Below, piece after piece: positions 40,025 through 49,219 of a stretch of DNA of 64,000 bases (positions are counted from its first letter, which is position 1; each line of letters opens with the position of its first letter). The notes beneath the pieces were generated by a model. It ran no database searches. It had not been told where the DNA came from and saw only the letters and a program-made list of their open reading frames with translations. Origin of the DNA: Pseudomonas viciae (GTDB taxonomy: Bacteria > Pseudomonadota > Gammaproteobacteria > Pseudomonadales > Pseudomonadaceae). Both the position numbers and the translations under genes were made by a program. The stretch is taken from NCBI RefSeq assembly GCF_004786035.1, contig NZ_CP035088.1:4786001-4850000 (forward strand). Direction: 5' to 3'.

Positions 40025-40215
40025 GGTGATCTTCCCCGTTCGACCTCGTGGGTCTGATTATCGGGTGGGAGGTGATTTTGGATCGAAAGTACGCCAGGGA
40101 TTCCGGCGCTGTACATGCGGTTTTTGCAATGTTTTGTATCCGCTGCCCCAGACAGCTGGAGCGATGAGCCTGGGGAGGCGAATTGGTTCCATAAATTAAC
40201 GCCGGACCACGCAAA

Positions 40216-40254
40216 ATGCAGGATGCACGATGGGCATTCATGCAAGATGCACGA
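40216..40254. repeat. Tandem ATGCArGATGCACGA repeats upstream of the DUF3509 gene
   Basis: ATGCAGGATGCACGA (40216-40230) and ATGCAAGATGCACGA (40240-40254) differ at one base and are phased 24 bases apart. A partial third copy, AATGCAACGA, follows at 40263. Spacing and position about 100 bases above a sigma-54-like promoter suggest an activator-binding region. Confidence 0.6.
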
Positions 40255-40317
40255 AAGCAAAAATGCAACGAATCATTAACTAACTGTTTTTAAAGGATTT
40301 TTTAGAAGCGCCAAGGC

Positions 40318-40333
40318 TGGCACAGACACTGCA
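40318..40333 (+). promoter_or_regulatory. Sigma-54-like promoter of the DUF3509 gene
   Basis: TGGCACAGACACTGCA matches the -24/-12 consensus TGGCACGnnnnTTGCa at all but two positions, with correct GG-GC spacing. The predicted start is near 40344, 35 bases before the ATG. Confidence 0.6.
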
Positions 40334-40378
40334 ACTACCCCTCCACGGTTTGCCATCAAAACCATGGAGCAGTCAAAT

Positions 40379-40657
40379 ATGAACATGATTCAAGAAAAGT
40401 TTTCGTCCCTGTTTTCCAACTACGAAGTGACGACGCAGGCTCGCCCGGATGGCGGCATTCTGCTGACATTGCGCAATAGCGAAGGCAAACAGTTGAAGCG
40501 CTCGATTTCCTACGCGCAGTTGCACGCCGGAGACCAATTGTCCTGGGTGATCAGTGCAATCCGTCGCGACCTGGCTGAGCAGGCCAGCGAATTGCCACAG
40601 ATTACCCTGCTGCAAAGCCAGCATCGCTTCGCTCTGCCGACTTATCACAGCGCTTGA
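40379..40657 (+). CDS. DUF3509 protein
   Basis: A 92-residue cytosolic protein of the DUF3509 family, which I know from Pseudomonas only. It has alternating beta strands (YEVTTQARPDGGILLTLRN) and a helix (AGDQLSWVISAIRRDLAEQ). No catalytic motif is visible and function is unknown. ATG 40379 has GGAG nine bases upstream, itself part of an in-frame earlier ATG that lacks its own site. A REP hairpin just downstream may terminate it. Confidence 0.82.
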   Translation: MNMIQEKFSSLFSNYEVTTQARPDGGILLTLRNSEGKQLKRSISYAQLHAGDQLSWVISAIRRDLAEQASELPQITLLQSQHRFALPTYHSA

Positions 40658-40663
40658 TCCTTC

Positions 40664-40691
40664 TGTGGGAGCGGGCTTGCTCGCTCCCACA
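40664..40691. repeat. Single REP palindrome, likely terminator
   Basis: TGTGGGAGCG and CGCTCCCACA around a GGCTTGCT loop region, seven bases after the DUF3509 stop and 37 before the mtnC stop on the other strand. Confidence 0.8.
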
Positions 40692-40727
40692 ATCCATCAC
40701 CTGACTTCGTGTGGTAGCTTGCGGACT

Positions 40728-41411
40728 TCAAAAGTCTGCCGGCTCGATCCGCGCAAAACTGTCCACCGTGACATGCCCCGCCAGCTCACCGCCCTCCCGG
40801 GCCAACCCGCAGGTCGCCATACCCGCATCGCGAGCCGCATCCAGTTCCTGGACGATGTCAGACAGAAACAGAATCTCCCCCGGCGCAACGCCCACCGCCG
40901 CGCTGATGCGCTGGTAGGACTGCACGTCCCGCTTGGGTCCCGACGTGGTGTCAAAATACCCGCTGAACAACGGCGACAGATCACCGGCCTCGGAACAACC
41001 GAAAATCAGCTTCTGCGCCTGGATCGAGCCCGAGGAATAAACAAACAGCTGGAAACCTTGCTGGTGCCAGCGCTGAAGTGCCTGCACGGCGTCCGGGTAC
41101 ACGTGACCTTTCAATTGCCCGGCGTGATACCCCTGCTCCCAGACCATGCCCTGCAACGCCTTGAGCGGCGTGGCTTTGCGGTCTTCGGCGATCCAGCCCA
41201 ACAGAATTGCGATGATTCGCTCGACGTCAGCCTCCGGCTCAGCGCTGTCCTGACGCACGGCAGCCAGTTGTTCGGCCACGTCAGCGCGGTCGGCGTTCTG
41301 CCGGACGAAATCCGGCAAATGCCTGGCGGCATAGGGAAACAGCACGTCGAACACGAAACTCACCGCGCTGGTGGTGCCTTCGATGTCGGTAAGGATGGCT
41401 TTGATTGGCAC
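40728..41411 (-). CDS. mtnC: Enolase-phosphatase E1 (2,3-diketo-5-methylthiopentyl-1-phosphate enolase/phosphatase)
   Basis: HAD-superfamily enzyme of methionine salvage acting on diketo-methylthiopentyl phosphate to give acireductone. It has 227 residues. HAD motif I is [10 protein letters not shown] (the nucleophile position, Asp8), motif II YSSGS near 125, motif III Lys in [10 protein letters not shown] near 165, and motif [14 protein letters not shown] near 185. Translation starts at GTG 41411 with GGAGG nine bases upstream, four bases after the mtnD stop; the longer frame upstream overlaps mtnD and is rejected. Confidence 0.95.
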   Translation of the reverse strand: MPIKAILTDIEGTTSAVSFVFDVLFPYAARHLPDFVRQNADRADVAEQLAAVRQDSAEPEADVERIIAILLGWIAEDRKATPLKALQGMVWEQGYHAGQLKGHVYPDAVQALQRWHQQGFQLFVYSSGSIQAQKLIFGCSEAGDLSPLFSGYFDTTSGPKRDVQSYQRISAAVGVAPGEILFLSDIVQELDAARDAGMATCGLAREGGELAGHVTVDSFARIEPADF

Positions 41412-41415
41412 GGGC

Positions 41416-41961
41416 TCAGTCCTCCAGGCGCGGGAAGCGGCTGGCGATGTCATCACCGGTAAACTTCGCGACCCAGCCTTCCGGGTTATTGAACAGGCGA
41501 ATGGCCACAAAATGCGGATGCTCGCCCATGTCGAACCAGTGCGGCGTACCGGCAGGTACCGAGATCAGATCGTTCTTTTCGCAGAGCACGGCGTAGACAT
41601 AATCGTCGATGTGCAGGGTAAACAAGCCACGACCTGCGACGAAAAATCGTACTTCGTCTTCACCATGGCGGTGCTCATCAAGGAACTTGGCCCGCAGCTC
41701 GGCTTTTTGCGGGTGATCGCTGTTGAGGCTGATGACATCGACGGTGACGTAGCCCCGCTCAGTCATCAAGCGGTCGATCTGGGCCTGGTAGGCGGCGATG
41801 ACTTCGTCCTGGCTGGCGCCGGGCTGGATTTTTGTCGCAGCTTCCCAGCGGTCGAAACGCACGCCCTTTTCGGCCAAGGTCGAGGCGATGTCTTCGAAAT
41901 GGGTCAGCACCTTGTTCGGGATGTCAGGGCTTGAGACGTGGTAGACGGACAGGCTGCTCAT
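41416..41961 (-). CDS. mtnD: Acireductone dioxygenase
   Basis: Cupin dioxygenase of 181 residues converting acireductone and O2 to the keto acid of methionine and formate (Fe form), or off-pathway products (Ni form). Metal ligands are His97, His99 and Glu103 in [13 protein letters not shown], and His141 in [11 protein letters not shown], exactly the family pattern. It sits between mtnB and mtnC, 18 bases after mtnB. Confidence 0.97.
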   Translation of the reverse strand: MSSLSVYHVSSPDIPNKVLTHFEDIASTLAEKGVRFDRWEAATKIQPGASQDEVIAAYQAQIDRLMTERGYVTVDVISLNSDHPQKAELRAKFLDEHRHGEDEVRFFVAGRGLFTLHIDDYVYAVLCEKNDLISVPAGTPHWFDMGEHPHFVAIRLFNNPEGWVAKFTGDDIASRFPRLED

Positions 41962-41979
41962 GGCTATGGCTCCAGCAAA

Positions 41980-42600
41980 TTAACGGTTCAGGAGTGCGCG
42001 GGTCTTGAGTTCGCACTCGAACAGGAACTCGAACGCTTCGATCTGGCGCAGTGCATCGTTCATGTACGGCCCCCAGGTATACAGGCCGTGGCCGCGAATA
42101 AGGTAGCCGACACAATCGGGATGCGCCTCCAGCCAGGGCTGCACTTGGGCGGCCAGGCGCGCGATGTCCTGGTCATTGTCGAAAATCGGCACACGGACCC
42201 GGGATTCGTGGGTCGAAACGCCGCTGAAGGCTTTTTGCAATTCATAGTCTTCAAAGTCGATGAAGGCTGCGTTTGTCAGGCGTGACAACACCGTGGCATT
42301 CACCGAGTGGGTGTGCAGCACCGCCCCGATCTCCGGCCGCCAGCGATACAGCTGGGTGTGCAGCAGGGTTTCGGCGGACGGTTGCTTGCCCCGCTCCAGA
42401 CTGTTGCCGTCCAGGTCAGTGGCCAGCACATCGTCGAGCCCCAGTTGCCCCTTGTGCTTGCCGGACACGGTCAGCAAGGCCTGGTCAGGGGCAAGTCGGG
42501 TCGAATAGTTGCTGCTGGTGGCCGGGGACCAGCCGCGGCCATACAAAAAACGCCCGGCGTCGATGATTTCCCGGGCGAGCTGTTCACGGGTAAGGCTCAT
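41980..42600 (-). CDS. mtnB: Methylthioribulose-1-phosphate dehydratase
   Basis: Class II aldolase-fold zinc enzyme of 206 residues that dehydrates methylthioribulose 1-phosphate. Zinc ligands lie in VLHTHSVNAT near residue 93 and IRGHGLYTWG near 165; the N-terminal GRGWSPATSSNYS motif is conserved. ATG 42600 overlaps the stop of the upstream MFS gene by four bases. First pathway gene of the mtnBDC series; mtnA and mtnP are not in this window. Confidence 0.96.
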   Translation of the reverse strand: MSLTREQLAREIIDAGRFLYGRGWSPATSSNYSTRLAPDQALLTVSGKHKGQLGLDDVLATDLDGNSLERGKQPSAETLLHTQLYRWRPEIGAVLHTHSVNATVLSRLTNAAFIDFEDYELQKAFSGVSTHESRVRVPIFDNDQDIARLAAQVQPWLEAHPDCVGYLIRGHGLYTWGPYMNDALRQIEAFEFLFECELKTRALLNR

Positions 42601-43742
42601 GGCCTGTCCTCTTGCATACGTGTGGCAATGATAACGGCTGCAGCGAAGGCTGCGACGCTGGCGATGCTGAAAGTCCAAGTGGCGCCCAGGGCATTCCAGC
42701 TGTAGCCGGAATACAACGCACCCAACGCCCCGCCCGTGCCAGCCAGCGCCGCGTACAGCGCCTGGCCCTGGCCTTGCTGGCGTGGTCCGAAGCTACGTTG
42801 CACGAAATGAATGGCAGCCGCGTGAAAGCTGCCAAAGGTCGCCGCGTGCAACACCTGGGCAAACAGCAGCACCCAGAGAAACTCAGCCAGTGAACCCAGC
42901 AGCAGCCAGCGCAGCGCCGCCAGCAGGAAACTCGCCAGCAGGACCCGGCGCACGGAAAACCGTGCCAGGATCCGGCTCATCAACAGGAATATCAGCACTT
43001 CCGCCACCACCCCGACGGCCCAGAGCAGGCCGATCAACCCGCGGCTGTAGCCCAGGTGCTCAAGGTGCAGCGTCAGAAACGTATAATACGGCCCATGGCT
43101 GACCTGCATCAGGCCCACGCACGCGTAGAACGCCAGCACACCGGGGTTGCGCAGTTGCCGCAAAAAGCCGTCCCCCGCCACTCGCGGTCCCTGCACCGGC
43201 TGGGCGTTGGGCACCCAGAAACTGGCGAACACGATGCCGGCCATGATCAGCACCAAGGCTTGCGGATAAATGTCCAGGCTCAGCCATTCGAACAATCGCC
43301 CCAGCAGCACCACAGTGATGATGAAGCCAATGGAACCCCACAGGCGCACCTGGCTGTAGCGCGAGGCCTGCCCACTCAAGTGGGCCAGGGTGATGACTTC
43401 GAATTGCGGCAGCACCGCGTGCCAGAAGAACGCGTGCAGCGCCATGACCATCGCCAGCCAGGCATAGCTTTTATCGATGAAGATCAGCGAGAAGGTCAAC
43501 AGCGTGCAGATCGCGCCAAAGCGCACGATCGCCAGGCGTCGGCCGGTGTAATCCCCCAGCCAGCCCCAGACGTTCGGCGCCACGCAGCGCATCAGCATGG
43601 GAATCGCCACCAGCTCGCCGATGCGCGCCGCGCTAAACCCCAGATGATCGAAATACAGCGCCAGGAACGGCGCCGTCGAACCGAGCAGCGCGAAATAGAA
43701 CAGATAAAAACTGGAGAGCCGCCAGTACGGCAGTGCCGCCAT
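42597..43742 (-). CDS. MFS transporter (HcaT/phenylpropionate permease-like)
   Basis: A 381-residue major facilitator of the MFS_1-like (HcaT/LacY-type) branch with 12 helices. The N-terminus LSSFYLFYFALLGSTAPFLALYF and the segment SQVRLWGSIGFIITV near 128 are characteristic. It is conserved between aroC and mtnB in Pseudomonas and overlaps mtnB by four bases, so a methylthio-sugar or related substrate is conceivable, but this is inference. Confidence 0.87.
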   Translation of the reverse strand: MAALPYWRLSSFYLFYFALLGSTAPFLALYFDHLGFSAARIGELVAIPMLMRCVAPNVWGWLGDYTGRRLAIVRFGAICTLLTFSLIFIDKSYAWLAMVMALHAFFWHAVLPQFEVITLAHLSGQASRYSQVRLWGSIGFIITVVLLGRLFEWLSLDIYPQALVLIMAGIVFASFWVPNAQPVQGPRVAGDGFLRQLRNPGVLAFYACVGLMQVSHGPYYTFLTLHLEHLGYSRGLIGLLWAVGVVAEVLIFLLMSRILARFSVRRVLLASFLLAALRWLLLGSLAEFLWVLLFAQVLHAATFGSFHAAAIHFVQRSFGPRQQGQGQALYAALAGTGGALGALYSGYSWNALGATWTFSIASVAAFAAAVIIATRMQEDRP

Positions 43743-43776
43743 GGTCGTCAGGCCACGGCGGTCGGCAGGTCAGCCA

Positions 43777-44868
43777 TCAAAGCTGACCCAGCACCGGAGT
43801 GCCGACCTGCACATCGGCGTTCTGGCCGCGATGACGCAACAGATGATCCATCAACACGATCGCCATCATCGCCTCGGCGATTGGCGTGGCGCGGATACCA
43901 ACACACGGATCGTGACGCCCCTTGGTGATGACCTCCACCGGGTTGCCATGGATGTCGATGGAGCGGCCCGGCGTGGTGATGCTGGACGTCGGCTTCAAGG
44001 CCAGGTGCGCCACGATCGGCTGGCCCGAGGAAATGCCACCGAGGATGCCGCCAGCATTGTTGCTGAGGAAACCTTGCGGGGTCAGTTCGTCGCGGTGTTC
44101 AGTACCGCGTTGGGCGACACAGGCGAAGCCGGCACCGATTTCCACACCCTTCACCGCATTGATGCTCATCAGCGCGTGGGCCAGTTCGGCGTCGAGGCGA
44201 TCGAAGATCGGCTCGCCAAGGCCGGGCATCACGCCTTCGGCCACCACGGTGATCTTCGCGCCGACCGAATCCTGGTCCCGGCGCAGTTGGTCCATATAGG
44301 CCTCAAGCTCCGGCACCTTGTCCGCGTCGGGGCAGAAGAAAGCGTTCTGTTCCACCGAGTCCCAGGTCTTGAAGGGAATTTCGATAGGGCCCAGCTGGCT
44401 CATGTAGCCACGAATCACGATGCCCTGGCTGGCCAGGTATTTCTTGGCTATCGCTCCGGCCGCCACGCGCATGGCGGTTTCCCGGGCCGAACTGCGCCCG
44501 CCGCCACGGTAGTCGCGCTCGCCGTATTTGTGGTGGTAGGTGTAGTCGGCGTGGGCCGGGCGAAACAGATCCTTGATAGCCGAGTAGTCCTTGGACTTCT
44601 GGTCGGTGTTGCGGATCAGCAGGCCGATGGCGCAGCCGGTGGTGCGCCCTTCGAACACGCCGGAGAGAATTTCGACTTCATCGGCTTCCTGGCGCTGGGT
44701 GGTGTGGCGGCTGGTACCGGGCTTGCGGCGGTCCAGGTCACGCTGCAGATCGTCCAGGGAAATCTCCAGGCCCGGCGGGCAGCCGTCGACAATGGCGACC
44801 AACGCCGGACCATGGCTTTCGCCCGCGGTGGTGACAGTGAACAGCTTGCCGTAGGTATTGCCGGACAT
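43777..44868 (-). CDS. aroC: Chorismate synthase
   Basis: FMN-dependent last enzyme of the shikimate pathway, EPSP to chorismate, 363 residues. Family signatures are [27 protein letters not shown] at the N-terminus, [20 protein letters not shown] near 120, and [17 protein letters not shown] near 325. It is complete, on the minus strand 35 bases upstream of the MFS gene, so it may head the transcript that includes mtnBDC. Confidence 0.98.
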   Translation of the reverse strand: MSGNTYGKLFTVTTAGESHGPALVAIVDGCPPGLEISLDDLQRDLDRRKPGTSRHTTQRQEADEVEILSGVFEGRTTGCAIGLLIRNTDQKSKDYSAIKDLFRPAHADYTYHHKYGERDYRGGGRSSARETAMRVAAGAIAKKYLASQGIVIRGYMSQLGPIEIPFKTWDSVEQNAFFCPDADKVPELEAYMDQLRRDQDSVGAKITVVAEGVMPGLGEPIFDRLDAELAHALMSINAVKGVEIGAGFACVAQRGTEHRDELTPQGFLSNNAGGILGGISSGQPIVAHLALKPTSSITTPGRSIDIHGNPVEVITKGRHDPCVGIRATPIAEAMMAIVLMDHLLRHRGQNADVQVGTPVLGQL

Positions 44869-45010
44869 GCAGGGTGCTCCGTGAAATCGCTGAGAGACTC
44901 AACCTTGGATTCGTAATGGCCGCCAGTATACGCAGGCTCCCCAAGTAGTTCATCCTCGAACCTTATCGGTGCCCGCCAGTCCAACCGGCACCTTCGTAAC
45001 TAATGGCGTG

Positions 45011-45964
45011 ATGATGTTAAAGCTGCTTGCCTTGTGCCTTACCCTCTTTACCGGCCTGGCCCAGGCCACGGTTTTGCAACGTCCCATCAGCCTCGATACC
45101 GGCAGCGGTGAGCTTTTCGGCTCGCTGTTGCTGCCCAAATCCGACACGCCGGTGCCGGTTGTCCTGATCATTTCCGGTTCCGGTCCTACGGATCGCGACG
45201 GAAACAACCCCGAAGGTGGGCGCAACGACAGCCTCAAGCGCCTGGCCTGGGTGCTGGCCAAACACAACATCGCCAGCGTGCGCTATGACAAACGCGGCGT
45301 GGCCGCCAGCCTCGCGGCGACACCGGACGAACGCAACCTGAGCGTCGACGCCTATGTGGCCGATGCCGTGGCCTGGAGCCGCAAACTCGCCGCCGACCCA
45401 CGGCTGGGTCCATTGATTATCCTGGGTCACAGCGAAGGCGCACTGATCGCCAGCCTCGCCGCGCCCCAGGCCAACGCGGCGGCGGTGATTTCGCTGTCCG
45501 GCAGCGCCCGGCCGATCGACCAGGTGCTGCGTCAACAATTAAGCAACCGCCTGCCACCGCCGCTGATGTTGCGCAGCAACGAACTGCTCGACAGCCTAAA
45601 GACCGGTCGGCTCGACGACAACGTACCGGCACAGCTGCAGGTCATTTTCCGCCCCAGCGTACAGCCCTACCTGATCTCGTTGTTCCGCCAGGACCCGGCC
45701 CGCGCCTTTGCGGCATTGAAGATGCCGGCCTTGATCATCCAGGGCAGCAACGATATCCAGGTCAGCGTCGATGACGCCAGACAATTGAAAGCCGCCAAGC
45801 CCGACGCTGAATTGGCGCTGATCGAGGGTATGAATCACGTGATGCGTATCGTGCCCAACGACATGAAACGGCAACTGGCCTCCTACAAGGATCCCAACCT
45901 GCCCCTGGCGGCCGAGCTTGGTGCGCGAATTCTGCGTTTTATTGACTCGTTAGCCGCCCGTTGA
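45011..45964 (+). CDS. Exported alpha/beta hydrolase
   Basis: A 317-residue alpha/beta hydrolase with an N-terminal signal peptide (cleavage near AQA at residue 20). The nucleophile elbow GHSEGALIA, an oxyanion segment ISGSGPTDRDGN near residue 60, an acid candidate in IQGSNDIQV and a C-terminal GMNHVM His form a complete triad order. The GSGPxDRDGN tract is typical of DLH-like peptidases/esterases of the COG1073 type. The start is uncertain between ATG codons 45011 and 45014; no good ribosome site is visible for either. Substrate is unknown. Confidence 0.85.
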   Translation: MMLKLLALCLTLFTGLAQATVLQRPISLDTGSGELFGSLLLPKSDTPVPVVLIISGSGPTDRDGNNPEGGRNDSLKRLAWVLAKHNIASVRYDKRGVAASLAATPDERNLSVDAYVADAVAWSRKLAADPRLGPLIILGHSEGALIASLAAPQANAAAVISLSGSARPIDQVLRQQLSNRLPPPLMLRSNELLDSLKTGRLDDNVPAQLQVIFRPSVQPYLISLFRQDPARAFAALKMPALIIQGSNDIQVSVDDARQLKAAKPDAELALIEGMNHVMRIVPNDMKRQLASYKDPNLPLAAELGARILRFIDSLAAR

Positions 45965-46074
45965 GCGGTTTTAGTGGCAACTGGCCCTCCAGTCCTGGAA
46001 AAAACGGCCGATAGCCCGGTGTCGGGCAGCGCTATGGCTGCCGACCAGCCGGCCTGGACAGGATTTTTGCCGTT

Positions 46075-46863
46075 ATGACTGAAACTGAAACTTCCCCCAA
46101 CACCGCTGCCGAAGCCCCCGCCTCGTCTGCGGTGGAACTGCCTTGGGCCGACGTGCATACCGAACATCACAAGATGCTCCGGCTGGCGCCGCTCAAGACT
46201 GACCGCGCCACCGGTGCGCGGCCGTTGCGGTTTGTCGAGTTCAGCTATGCCGAGCGCCACAGCAAGGAACGCAGCCTGCTGCGCATGAGCATCCAGTTGC
46301 CGAACCAGCGCGTGCGCAAGGAACAGAATCACCTGGACGTCTGGGCCGACCACGTCGAGAAACGCCTGTTTTTTTCTCCGGACAATCTGCAAGTCGAGCC
46401 GTCCAACCGTGGCATCGGCCGTTTCCTGGCGGCCCAGGGCATTACCTGGGCCAAGAAACGCTGGTCGGCCTACCAGGTGCACGGCACCGACCTGGATAAC
46501 AAGGACGCCCTGAACGAAGACACTCGCCTGCGCCGCGATCGCTTTCTCAAGGCCCAGGGTTTCGAGGTGGTCTACGCCGACGCCCAGCACCTCAAGGGCA
46601 GCGTCAAGCCAACCCACGTTGGCGATCTGCTCGGGGACTGGAATACCGAGAAGCTGCAGTTCGTGGAAATCCTTGAAGCGGCGCAGATGCTGCAACAGGC
46701 CGAGCAGAACCTGGCGGAACAGGAAGTCAAACTCAAGCAGCAGGAAGAGAAGGTCACCAAGTTCAAGCGCGAAGACGCCGGCCTGCGCTTCACCATCACC
46801 TGCCTGGTGGCCTTTGCCATGTTCCAGGCGGGGTTGCTGATCTGGATTGCGACGCGGCATTGA
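46075..46863 (+). CDS. Conserved hypothetical protein with coiled coil and C-terminal membrane anchor
   Basis: A 262-residue protein. The N-terminal 20 residues are low-complexity Thr/Ala/Glu/Pro. The middle has a basic alpha/beta part. A strong coiled coil spans about 200-235 (LEAAQMLQQAEQNLAEQEVK and following Lys/Gln heptads), and a single transmembrane helix at 239-258 (FTITCLVAFAMFQAGLLIWI) ends the protein, a tail-anchored layout facing the cytosol. I recognise no domain. It is conserved in this position in Pseudomonas next to prmB and aroC (recalled). Confidence 0.75.
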   Translation: MTETETSPNTAAEAPASSAVELPWADVHTEHHKMLRLAPLKTDRATGARPLRFVEFSYAERHSKERSLLRMSIQLPNQRVRKEQNHLDVWADHVEKRLFFSPDNLQVEPSNRGIGRFLAAQGITWAKKRWSAYQVHGTDLDNKDALNEDTRLRRDRFLKAQGFEVVYADAQHLKGSVKPTHVGDLLGDWNTEKLQFVEILEAAQMLQQAEQNLAEQEVKLKQQEEKVTKFKREDAGLRFTITCLVAFAMFQAGLLIWIATRH

Positions 46864-46890
46864 TTGCTGCTGCAAGTTGCCTGACACACA

Positions 46891-46924
46891 CTTGTGGCGA
46901 GGGGATTTATCCCCTCGCCACAAG
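46891..46924. terminator. GC-rich palindrome between convergent genes
   Basis: CTTGTGGCGAGGGGAT / ATCCCCTCGCCACAAG around a TT centre, a perfect stem. It belongs to the TGTGGCGAGGGG repeat type common in P. fluorescens genomes and lies between two convergent genes, so it probably stops both. Confidence 0.75.
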
Positions 46925-46948
46925 GACAGTTCCGTCAGGTCACTCGGC

Positions 46949-47857
46949 TCAAACCCGCGAAGCAAACAACCCCTGATGCTGGCGGCACTGCTCGGCACTG
47001 AGCATGAACACCCCATGCCCGCCGCGTTCGAAGTCCAGCCAGGCGAAATCGACTTCCGGGTACAACGCCTCGACGTGAACCTGGCTGTTGCCCACCTCGA
47101 CAATCAACAACCCCTTCTCGGTCAGATGATCGGCCGCTTCGGCGAGCATCCGGCGAACCAGGTTCAAGCCGTCATCGCCGCAAGCCAGGCCCAGCTCCGG
47201 CTCGTGTTGGTATTCCTGCGGCATGTCGGCGAAATCTTCCGCATCGACATAAGGCGGGTTCGACACGATCAGGTCGAAACGTTGTCCCGGCAACCCCTCG
47301 AAGCCGTCGCCCTGGACGGTGAATACGCGCTCATCGACGCCGTGGCGCTCGATGTTCTGGTTGGCCACTTCCAGCGCTTCGAACGACAGGTCGGCCAGCA
47401 CCACTTCGGCCTCGGGAAACTCAAACGCACAGGCGATACCGATGCAGCCGGAACCGGTGCAGAGGTCGAGAATCCGCGCAGGTTCCTGGCCCAACCACGG
47501 CTCGAAACGCTTTTCGATCAACTCACCAATGGGCGAACGCGGAATGAGCACACGCTCGTCGACGATGAACGACATCCCGCAGAACCACGCCTCACCTAAC
47601 AGATACGCCGCCGGGATACGTTCTGCGATACGCCGGCGCAGCAAACGCTGCACATGGACCAGCTCTTCGTCTTCAAGACGGCAGTCCAAATAGCTATCGG
47701 CAATTTCCCACGGCAGGTGCAACGCGCCCAACACCAGTTGCCGGGCTTCGTCCCAGGCATTGTCGGTGCCATGACCAAAAAACAGATCCTCCCCATGGAA
47801 ACGGCTGACGGCCCAACGGATATGGTCGCGCAGGGTACGAAGGCGGGAAGTGATCAC
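46949..47857 (-). CDS. prmB: 50S ribosomal protein L3 N5-glutamine methyltransferase
   Basis: SAM-dependent class I methyltransferase of 302 residues that methylates a Gln of ribosomal protein L3. The SAM site [14 protein letters not shown] is near residue 137, and the glutamine-site motif [13 protein letters not shown] near 205 is the PrmB/PrmC hallmark. The N-terminal helical substrate domain is present. Context (aroC nearby) supports PrmB over PrmC. Confidence 0.94.
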   Translation of the reverse strand: MITSRLRTLRDHIRWAVSRFHGEDLFFGHGTDNAWDEARQLVLGALHLPWEIADSYLDCRLEDEELVHVQRLLRRRIAERIPAAYLLGEAWFCGMSFIVDERVLIPRSPIGELIEKRFEPWLGQEPARILDLCTGSGCIGIACAFEFPEAEVVLADLSFEALEVANQNIERHGVDERVFTVQGDGFEGLPGQRFDLIVSNPPYVDAEDFADMPQEYQHEPELGLACGDDGLNLVRRMLAEAADHLTEKGLLIVEVGNSQVHVEALYPEVDFAWLDFERGGHGVFMLSAEQCRQHQGLFASRV

Positions 47858-48111
47858 GGCGGCAAACTCCAGAAAAATCGACGGGAGAGTCTACCAGCCA
47901 AACACGCCCCCACCAAAACGCACCCCAAAGACGAAAGAAAAGCTCCGGAACAAACGTAGGATTTATCCGTTTTTTGCCCTACCCATTGAACAAGAGGAGC
48001 ATCTTGACAAGGCTGTAGGCCAGCAACGGCGGCCCTTGCGATGGAAGCGATTCACAGAACCGCTCAGCCAGAGGACAATGTCGCAAAAGCCCCACTCGAA
48101 GGAGCCCCAGA

Positions 48112-48702
48112 ATGTCCGTTCCAAAAACGATGTTTCAACTCAGTGGCCGTGGTTATGCGGCGGCCAATCTGAGTCAAGCGACCTTGATCATCATCGATGC
48201 CCAGAAAGAATACCTCGCCGGTCCCCTGGCCCTGAGTGGCATGGATGCAGCAGTCGCGAACATCAAGCAATTGCTCGGCGCGGCCCGTGCAGCCGGTCGG
48301 CCGATCGTGCATGTGCGCCACCTGGGCACCCATGGCGGGCTGTTCGATCCACAGGGCGAACGCGGGGAGTTCATTGCAGGCCTTGAGCCCTTGGGTGACG
48401 AAACCGTGATCGAAAAACTGCTGCCCAGCGCGTTCCACGGCACCGAGTTGAAAAAACGCCTGGAAGACCTCGGCCCCCTGGACCTGATCGTCTGTGGGTT
48501 CATGAGCCACTCCAGCGTCAGCACCACCGTGCGCGCCGCCAAGAACCTGGGCTTTCGCTGCACCCTGGTGGAAGACGCCTGCGCCACCCGGGATCTGCCG
48601 CACAAGGGCGGCGTACTCAGTGCCGAACATGTGCACCAGACCGAAATGGCAATCATGGCGGACAACTTCGCCACCCTGGCCCTGACCCGCGACTTCACCT
48701 GA
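48112..48702 (+). CDS. Isochorismatase-fold hydrolase lacking the catalytic Cys
   Basis: A 196-residue isochorismatase-superfamily protein. The family Asp (Asp29 in LIIIDAQKEY) and Lys (Lys102 in EKLLPSAFHGT) are present. At the position of the nucleophilic Cys the motif reads GFMSHSSVSTT, with Ser135 instead of Cys in the usual GxMTHxCV. It therefore cannot work as an ordinary cysteine amidohydrolase of this fold; a Ser-dependent or isochorismatase-like (Cys-free) mechanism is possible. GAAGGAG precedes the ATG. The gene stands alone. Confidence 0.85.
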   Translation: MSVPKTMFQLSGRGYAAANLSQATLIIIDAQKEYLAGPLALSGMDAAVANIKQLLGAARAAGRPIVHVRHLGTHGGLFDPQGERGEFIAGLEPLGDETVIEKLLPSAFHGTELKKRLEDLGPLDLIVCGFMSHSSVSTTVRAAKNLGFRCTLVEDACATRDLPHKGGVLSAEHVHQTEMAIMADNFATLALTRDFT

Positions 48703-48824
48703 TCGCGTCTCGATGAGCGGCCCGTTCCGCCGCTCATCCGCAAAAGCCTCTCATTTGCCATACTGTCAGGAACAACCCGAACATCTTCCGGTCGAAGGGC
48801 CGATACCCATTGAGGAAGGTCGGA

Positions 48825-49145
48825 ATGAAGTTATCCGATGGTTTTGACGCACGTCGCTTGCGGCCCAAAGGTCCAAGCAACTGGCGCTTGCGTTTCGGCG
48901 CGGCGCTCGCGGCGCTCCTGGCAACGTTCGGTGTTCTGCTGGCCATGGCCGGTGCCGCCAGCCTGCTGGGCCGCCCGCCGGCATTGGGCGAGTTGAACGC
49001 CACCCCACTCGGCTCGGCGATTATTCTGGCAGTAGGGCTTCTCGTATTGTGGCTGGGTGTCTGGCTCTGGCGCCGCTGCCGCCGTCGCGCCCGCCAATCC
49101 CTGGAGCTGGCCATGGCTCCACATCTGATGAAAAAGCACGACTGA
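48825..49145 (+). CDS. Small membrane protein, conserved hypothetical
   Basis: A 106-residue protein with a basic N-terminus, two transmembrane helices (about 25-48 and 64-83) and an Arg-rich cytosolic segment (RRCRRRARQSLE) after the second helix. AGGAAGG precedes ATG 48825. I do not recognise a family. It lies 74 bases upstream of the Smr gene on the same strand and may be co-transcribed. Confidence 0.7.
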   Translation: MKLSDGFDARRLRPKGPSNWRLRFGAALAALLATFGVLLAMAGAASLLGRPPALGELNATPLGSAIILAVGLLVLWLGVWLWRRCRRRARQSLELAMAPHLMKKHD

Positions 49146-49219
49146 CCCCCTATCCGACGTTTTGTCGCGCCCGATCTCCCCGGAGTTGGGTAAACTGGCC
49201 GGCCTTCGCGGAGGCTGAC

